Positions 57,840-64,000 of a stretch of DNA of 64,000 nucleotides are shown piece after piece; positions within the stretch are counted from its first letter, which is position 1; each line of letters starts with the position of its first letter. This DNA is from Macrotis lagotis (taxonomy: Eukaryota; Chordata; Mammalia; Peramelemorphia; Peramelidae), in assembly GCF_037893015.1 (NCBI RefSeq), contig NC_133666.1, positions 626,908,310 through 626,972,309 of the forward strand. Direction: 5' to 3'. Below the pieces are notes generated by a model that was not told where the DNA came from, made no database searches, and saw only the letters and a list, made by a program, of their open reading frames with translations. A program made the position numbers and the translations under genes.

Positions 57840-59600
57840 TTGATTGAGAAATAAATGTTGATTTATTGATTGATTGGAGGATGGATTGAGCAAAGTGGGG
57901 AGAGACTCAAGGCAGGGAAATTCATCAGGAGGTGATTGTAATAGTCTAGGTAAGAGGTGATGAAGACGAACTAGATTGATGGCTGTATATGTGGAGACAG
58001 CTGGAAGTATGTAAGAGATGCTGTAAAAGTAAAAAGAATGAGATTTCACAATAGTTTGTTTTTGAGAGGTAGCAAGAGGGAGTTGACTTCCCTGATATGG
58101 TTCTAACCTAACAGTGGTGAATTGGTGATGCCCTCAATACTAAGGAAAGTGGGGAAATTTCATGGATTAGGAGTCAAGGATAATGAATTCTATATTAGAC
58201 CAGTCAAGTTTGAAATACCCATGGCACACTTCCAGTTTGAATGTCCAAAGAGTAGTTGACTTAATACTGTAGATTAGGTCAGAGACTATATAGCTATGGG
58301 ATATACAGAGACTAAGGTTATATAGCTATGGGAATTATCTGCTTAAAGCTATTTATTGAACCTATGGAAGCTAATTAGATCATCCATTGAGTTAATATAG
58401 AAGGGAGAAAAGGAAACAGGAGAAAGCCTTGAAGAACATCCACAGTGAGTGTGGCACAAATGAAAAGACAACAGAGACTGAGAAGTCAGATGGGCAAGAA
58501 GAATACCAGGAGAGAGCAGTGTCCCAAAAACCTAGGGAGGAGAAAATGTTCCAGAGATCAGGGTGCTCTATGTCAAAAGATTTCAGAGAGCTCCAGAAGA
58601 ATTGGGAATAAGAAATGGTCAAAATTTGTCAATTAGGTCATTGGTGACTTTGGAGAGGGCATTTTCAGTTGAATAATGAGATTGGAAGCTATATTGCAAA
58701 AGTTTTAGAAGAGAGGAGAGGAAAGCAAATGGCGTCTCTTAGGGTAGCTGACAAGAATGGAAGGAGATATGACATAATAGCTCTTGGGGAAAATAGACTC
58801 AAGTGACAGTTTTCTAAGGATGAGAGAGATAGGGACATGTTGATAGGAGCATCGAAGGAACAGGGAGAGATTGAAGATGAGAGGAGAAAGGATTTAGGAT
58901 GATAATGTAGAATTAAATTGACTCACCAAGGGATTGCGATAGGATACAGAGGAGAGTAACAAGTCCAGAGATGATGGCTTAGGAAAGTAAATGGTAGAGA
59001 AAATAAGCTCATGAACATAGAAGTGAAATACTTGTGGGCAGTGGCAAAGTCAAGAGTATTGCCATCTCTACATGTGATTGAGGTGGAGTGGGTCATGTGA
59101 AAAAAGTAAAATGAGGAACTAAGAAGTTAGGGTATTTGAGGAAGCATCAGTATTTATGCTGAAGTCCCCTAAAGATGAGGACAGGAATTGGGGTGGAAAG
59201 AGACTATGACTGAAGTCATTGAGGATGGAGCAGCATTGTCATGAGAGTCAAAGGCTAACAGCCATTTGTATCTAGATTAGGTGATATAGCTGGACAGTAT
59301 AAATTTCAAAGGGAGAGATGTCCTTGGGTGGTAGTGGTGGTAGAAATGTGGTCTGAAAGATGATGGGTAGCAAGGATTATTCTAAGTGTGGAAAATGGTG
59401 GTGACGTATTGAATGCTTTTAGAACATGGTCTTGGTGAGGACAAGAAGCAAGTATGAAAAAATAACTGTTAAGATGAAAGGAAATTTGCTAGTACAGGCC
59501 TTCCAGAGGACATAGTGAAAGAGATAGATCCAAGATAGGATTTTAGGGGTGTCAAATTGAGATGGTTGTTCATCAGCATTGGGTTCAGAATCGCTGAGAT
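57840..59600 (-). mobile_element. Long L2 LINE copy, antisense
   Basis: Minus-strand reading shows reverse-transcriptase-region fragments (LGFWDTALSWYSSCPSDFSV, about 58535-58475) and, further 5' in the element, a GDFSIN segment (about 59175-59155) that matches the GDFNIH motif of the L2 endonuclease. The copy is broken by many stops but spans from endonuclease to 3' part. Confidence 0.8.
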
Positions 59601-60599
59601 GGGAAATAGGGAAATACATTAGGGGCTGGGAGAGAGCTAACTATTGAAAAAGTAAATTCAGACAGAGTAGCAGTGGTTAGAAGACCATTGAGGAATGGTT
59701 TGACTATGTAAAGTCCTTCCTCATACTTCCAGCTTTCAGGAAAGTGATGATGTGTCTGAAGGCCCTGGAAGTCTGATTCACAAGAAATAGCAGTTCTGGA
59801 CAAGGCTCTGGAATGGGTGGAGGAGGGGGAATGAAGGGAAACTGTTTTGGAACAGAGCTGCATTGAAAAAGGCCTGGGAGTTAACTAGTGGACTTCAATA
59901 CAGCTCTGCTCCAAATAGTTCCCTTCATTCTCCCTCCTCCACCCCACAAAGGTGACAAAACAGCAATAACCACTGACCTAGGACCAGTCTCCCATTGATG
60001 CAAAATCTTTATGAGAGCTATATAAATATAAATTATCCTCAATGAGGATGTTGGTGGAGAACAAGTAGGCTTTCTCAAGCAATACTCAACAACAGACTAT
60101 TTACCATTTCACAACTGACTGCCAAAGCTAAAAAACTGCTTTTGTCCTTATTTGTTTGCTGGCTATAAACAATCATTTAATTGGTAATGGAAAATGCATC
60201 TTATCAGCTCTTTTCAGAGCAAAGTAACTCTCATCGATACATTAAAATCATCCAAGATTCCTTGAAAAGTATTTCAAGAAAAGAAAGCTTGGTAAATGAT
60301 CTTCTGATCCCAAATAATGGTAAAGGAATAAAACTAGGAGATGTACTATGCTCATAAAGATGTTGGCCACTGTGATAGAGAAGATGCAGGAGATTCCTTG
60401 TGGTTTGGGATGTCATCCTGATGTTATTATTGTTATTATGTTGTTAATTATTATTGCAAGTTAGTTACTTATTGCATTGAAGAGCCTCTTGGAAGAGATC
60501 TGTAATTACTAAAAAGTTTTATGAGGAAAAAAAATGTAGGAAAGACCAAGTGGGTAAAATGTCTTTTATCTAGAATTCACAATGAATTTCTTGTTTAAA

Positions 60600-61163
60600 A
60601 ATTGTACTTTTTTCAATCAGCAAAAATTTATCTTCTTATACTCCCAATTCAAACTGCCCCTCCCCACTGAAAAACAAAAGGAAGACAAAATTCCATTACA
60701 CATATGTATAGAATTCTATGTTTTCCATGTTCAAAAAAAATTGTCTCATTCTGCTTTTTGAGTACTTCACCTATCAGGAGGTGGGTTCATCATTAATTCT
60801 CTGGAATTGTGGTAAGTCATTTTTCTGATAAGAGTTTCTGATTTTTTTCAAAATTGTTCATTTTTACCATATTGTTGCCCCTGTATAAATTGTTGTCTTG
60901 ATTCTGTTCATTTCATGATGCATCTTTTCATATGAATCATCTAAGATTTCTTTGAAACTTTCCCTTTCATGATTTTTTTCACTATAAAATAGTATTCCAT
61001 CATATTTATACTGCATAATTTGTTCATCTATTCCCCAATTTATGTCTTCCCTCAGATTCTAATTCTTTGCCATTTCAAGAGCTATAAATGTTTGTGTTTC
61101 CTTAGAATTTATTTTGTTTAGGATTAATCCCTCAATCTCATCTTCTATATTTCTATATCCGTG

Positions 61164-61206
<43 letters not shown>

Positions 61207-62060
61207 CTATATGTGTGTATTCTTCCCTTTACCAATTCAGATGAGAGTGAGGTTCAAAAGCTCTCTCCTGACCCTCTTCCTTGTTTATATAGATGTCTTC
61301 TAGTGTACCTAGATTATGTGAGATCATTTTCCCCTAAACTTCTTTTCTCCTTCTTGCACCCTATTCTTCTCTCTTGCCATTCTTCTCTTAGAATTTTCAA
61401 GAAATAACAGAAGTATTCTCAGGCCTTATCTAGACTCCTTCTATGATGATAGGATTTAGAAAGGACACAGGTATGATCTGATATTTGAATGTTAAGTAGA
61501 TTATTGTTTTTTAGTCCCTTATTATTATTCGTTTATGTTTACCTATTAATGTTTCTTTTAATTCCTTTCTTTGAACTTCTAGTCTTTTCATCAGAATTGC
61601 TTGGAAGTCTTTTAATTCATAGATACTGCTTATTATTTTAAGGAACAGTCCATTCATTCCTACACTCTCTAGTGTTTCAGTAGGAATGGATGCTGTATTT
61701 TGTCAAAAGCTTTTTGAGCATCTATTGATATAATCATATAATTTCAAGTCTTTTAATTCATGAAAAAAATCCATTATGCAAAGATACATACACACATACC
61801 TGTAGCATTATACTCAGTTTTATAGAGTAGATTATCCTTGGTTAAAAGGCCTTTACATTAAGGAGGTTCTTCACTCTTTCAGAGTAGAGGCTGCTAGATA
61901 TTGAATTATCCTGACTGCGACTCCTTCATACTTGAACTCTACTTTTTTCCATTTGTTGAATTTTTACTTTGACCTAAAGTTCTGGATGTTTCCATTTTGG
62001 ATTGATTAGTGACTCCTTTCTTTTTCTACATTGTTCTTACATCAGGTAAGTATGCTTTTC
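60600..62060 (-). mobile_element. L1 LINE fragments, antisense, diverged
   Basis: 60900-61110 resembles the L1 3' region of the other two copies (AATAGTATTCCATCATATTT, TCTAATTCTTTGCCATTTC). 61680-61745 holds a typical reversed ORF2 phrase, TTTGTCAAAAGCTTTTTGAG, then CATCTATTGATATAATCATA. A (TG)n run (61166-61202) lies between. Confidence 0.65.
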
Positions 62061-62671
62061 TTATTTCTTGATATATGATAGCTAGACTCTTTTTTGGGGT
62101 CACAAAGTTCAGATGGTTCAATGGTTCATAAATTTTTTTTCTTCTCTCTTTTCCACATCATTTGTTTTTGCTATTAGATCCCTTACATTTTGTTCTACTT
62201 TTTCAGTCTTTTGATTTTTGTTTTTAGTATTTCTTGTTGTTTCATGGAACTATTTGCTTGCCATTGCTAATTGATTGATTATTATATGGACTCTTGTGTC
62301 AAACTATCAATTCCTTTCCAATTTTTTCTTCCTTAACTCTCATTTCTTTTCCAGTTTTCGTCTCAAGAATTTTTTTTTTACTCTATGGATATGTAGAATT
62401 AGATTTCCAATATTTTGAAGCCCTTTGGACATTACAACTCTTTTCATTTATTATTTACAAATGATTCATTCTTTTCAGCCTAACTATTCTTGAACAAGTC
62501 TGAAATTAAAGCTTAAAAAAAACAATAAAAACTTTACCTAGTAAAGAATTATAATTTTAAGTAAATTACAAATTTGCAATTCACAGAAACATTTTTAAAC
62601 TTGTGCTTCATCTCTTCCAGGAATTGCAGTTGAGTTTGTACCCACATTGTGTGGTTTTTCTGAGGCTTTTT

Positions 62672-62822
62672 TGTTTCAGGATTTTTTGCAAGGTAATGGG
62701 GTTAAGTGGCTTGCCCAAGGCCACACAGCTAGGTAATTATTAAGTTTCTGAGGCCAGATTTGAACTCAGGTCCTCCTGACTCCAGGGCCAGTGCTCTATT
62801 CACTGTACCACCTAGCTGCCCC
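62672..62822 (-). mobile_element. WSINE-like SINE
   Basis: Reversed near-consensus body ending CACCTAGCTGCCCC. Confidence 0.9.
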
Positions 62823-63357
62823 TGTAATGATGTTCTAATGACATTACTATCAGCCAGCAAAATAGGAATATGCAAATCTCTAAAGAAAGGTCCCTGATGT
62901 GAACAGGCTGTAACACAAAAACTAACAAGGAGCTTTGAAGGGCAGGACTAATTGATGTCAAAAAAAAAAGGAATAGTATGATGGGAAGAGAAGATGGGGA
63001 AGAGGGGATGAAACTGCAGGATTTAGGGAAATATCTGCAAACTGGCAGATATTTTTTCATAATTTGTTTCTGGGTCACAAATCTAGTATGAACTTTGAAG
63101 GGAACCTGCATCTAGAAGGCGGCATTCCCATTCAGTAGTCCCTGGCTCTAGGATGTGTACTGATTAAGGAGCAGGTAGTGTAGAATGGTCTCATTTTTAA
63201 CAACCCAGCCTGAAGCCTACATAGGAATAACCAATGCATGAATCCCAGAACAAAGAGGAATCTGTAACTCTATTGTTAAGCCATAAGAACTTTCTAGCTG
63301 TCTGACAGTGACTGAATTTAGCAGCAGCAAGCTCCTAGAAATGGGGCAAGCCAGTGC

Positions 63358-63502
63358 TTTTTTTTTTTGCAAGACAATGGAGTTAAGTGATTTATCCAAG
63401 GTCACACAGATAAGTAAATATTAAGTGTCTAAGGCTGGATTTGAACTCAGGTCCTCCTGATTCCAGGGCTGGTGCTCTATCCACTGTACCATCTAGCTGC
63501 CC
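63358..63502 (-). mobile_element. WSINE-like SINE, moderately diverged
   Basis: Poly-T, CORE-like body (GATTTATCCAAGGTCACACA, GAACTCAGGTCCTCCTGATT) and a CATCTAGCTGCCC end. Confidence 0.88.
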
Positions 63503-64000
63503 TGAGACAGTCCTTTTGATACTCAAACTCCAACCCAGATTGGAAACTTTCAGATCATAATCTATAAAGGCAAAAATCCAACTTTGTCCTAAATCATAGT
63601 ACTTTTGGGATTCTCAGCCAGAGTTGTCTCTGATATCTCAAAAAAACAGTAGGAGGACCAGTCCATACTTTCCTTCAAGTGTGTAGTACTTAGCTCTAAC
63701 ATAAGGTCTAAAAACAAAAAGTGAACTGGGGAAAAAGTGAACAAAAGAAGAATCCTATTATAAAAACCTATTAGAGTATCAGGGGAAACTCAAGGAAAAG
63801 AGAATAATTTCAAAGCATTTACAACCAAAGATGAAAAAAATAAAAAAATCACCTTGAGTACAAGTCTAACTAAAATTGTTGGAAGTGATGAAGCAAGAAA
63901 TAAGCTTTAAAGAGCTTAAATTTTTAAAATTGAATTTTATTTTTTCGGTTATAAAGTATTGCTTTCTCAACTTCCTTTCCCTCTTTCCCATTGAACAAAA

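Larger units (their letters stand above)
56360..64000. other. Repeat-filled region downstream of RNASEH2A, no gene seen
   Basis: No coding exon was recognised. The region is AT-rich and largely made of L2, L1 and SINE copies listed separately. Stretches at about 59890-60590, 62060-62670, 62830-63350 and 63510-64000 show no recognisable feature beyond AT richness. Confidence 0.6.

Noticed and set aside
1-64000. Endogenous retrovirus, LTR element or Polinton copies
   Set aside because: None was recognised by eye; the repeats seen are LINE, SINE and DNA-transposon types. A library search could still find short LTR remnants.
1-64000. tRNA, rRNA or microRNA genes
   Set aside because: tRNA-like heads occur only as part of SINEs; no intact cloverleaf or known microRNA hairpin was recognised.

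Overview
This window is vertebrate, almost certainly marsupial, genomic DNA. Genes are split by GT-AG introns and lie among many interspersed repeats. At least fourteen copies belong to one tRNA-type SINE family ending in a short poly-A and often flanked by target-site duplications. There is also an RTE-tailed Mar1-like SINE, antisense L1 ends and long old L2 copies. This mix is typical of marsupials. The SINE type suggests an Australian marsupial, perhaps a dasyuromorph, but the species cannot be fixed by eye.

The gene order GET3(ASNA1) - BEST2 - HOOK2 - JUNB - PRDX2 - THSD8 - RNASEH2A matches human chromosome 19p13.13, so this is a conserved syntenic block. From left to right: the 3' two thirds of GET3 (+; tail-anchored protein insertion ATPase); complete BEST2 (+; anion channel, 514 aa), whose 4.3 kb third intron is packed with L2 copies; complete HOOK2 (-; dynein-adaptor coiled-coil protein, 722 aa, 23 coding exons including a 6-nt microexon), tail to tail with BEST2; about 12 kb of non-coding DNA with two CpG islands and several AP-1, CRE and SRE-like sites; intronless JUNB (+; bZIP transcription factor, 363 aa) and a motif-rich downstream CpG segment; PRDX2 (-; thiol peroxidase, 198 aa); THSD8 (+; small secreted thrombospondin-repeat protein, 107 or 133 aa), divergent from PRDX2 across one CpG island; RNASEH2A (+; RNase H2 catalytic subunit, 308 aa); then about 7.7 kb of repeat-filled DNA with no gene seen.

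The genes do not form one pathway. They are unrelated housekeeping genes (GET3, HOOK2, PRDX2, RNASEH2A), a tissue-restricted channel (BEST2) and an immediate-early gene (JUNB) held in conserved synteny. Exon boundaries were read by eye from splice sites, reading frame and recalled human orthologue sequences. Summed exon lengths are in frame for every gene.

No wholly new system was found. The observations most worth checking are: a duplicated in-frame 5' splice site and a 6-nt microexon in HOOK2; SRF/ETS/CRE/STAT/NF-kB-like motif clusters around JUNB; a GC-AG intron in GET3; a 67-bp segment shared by two BEST2 introns; a repeated GC-box array at the HOOK2 promoter; a run of TGACG motifs in an orphan CpG island; and the compact THSD8 gene.
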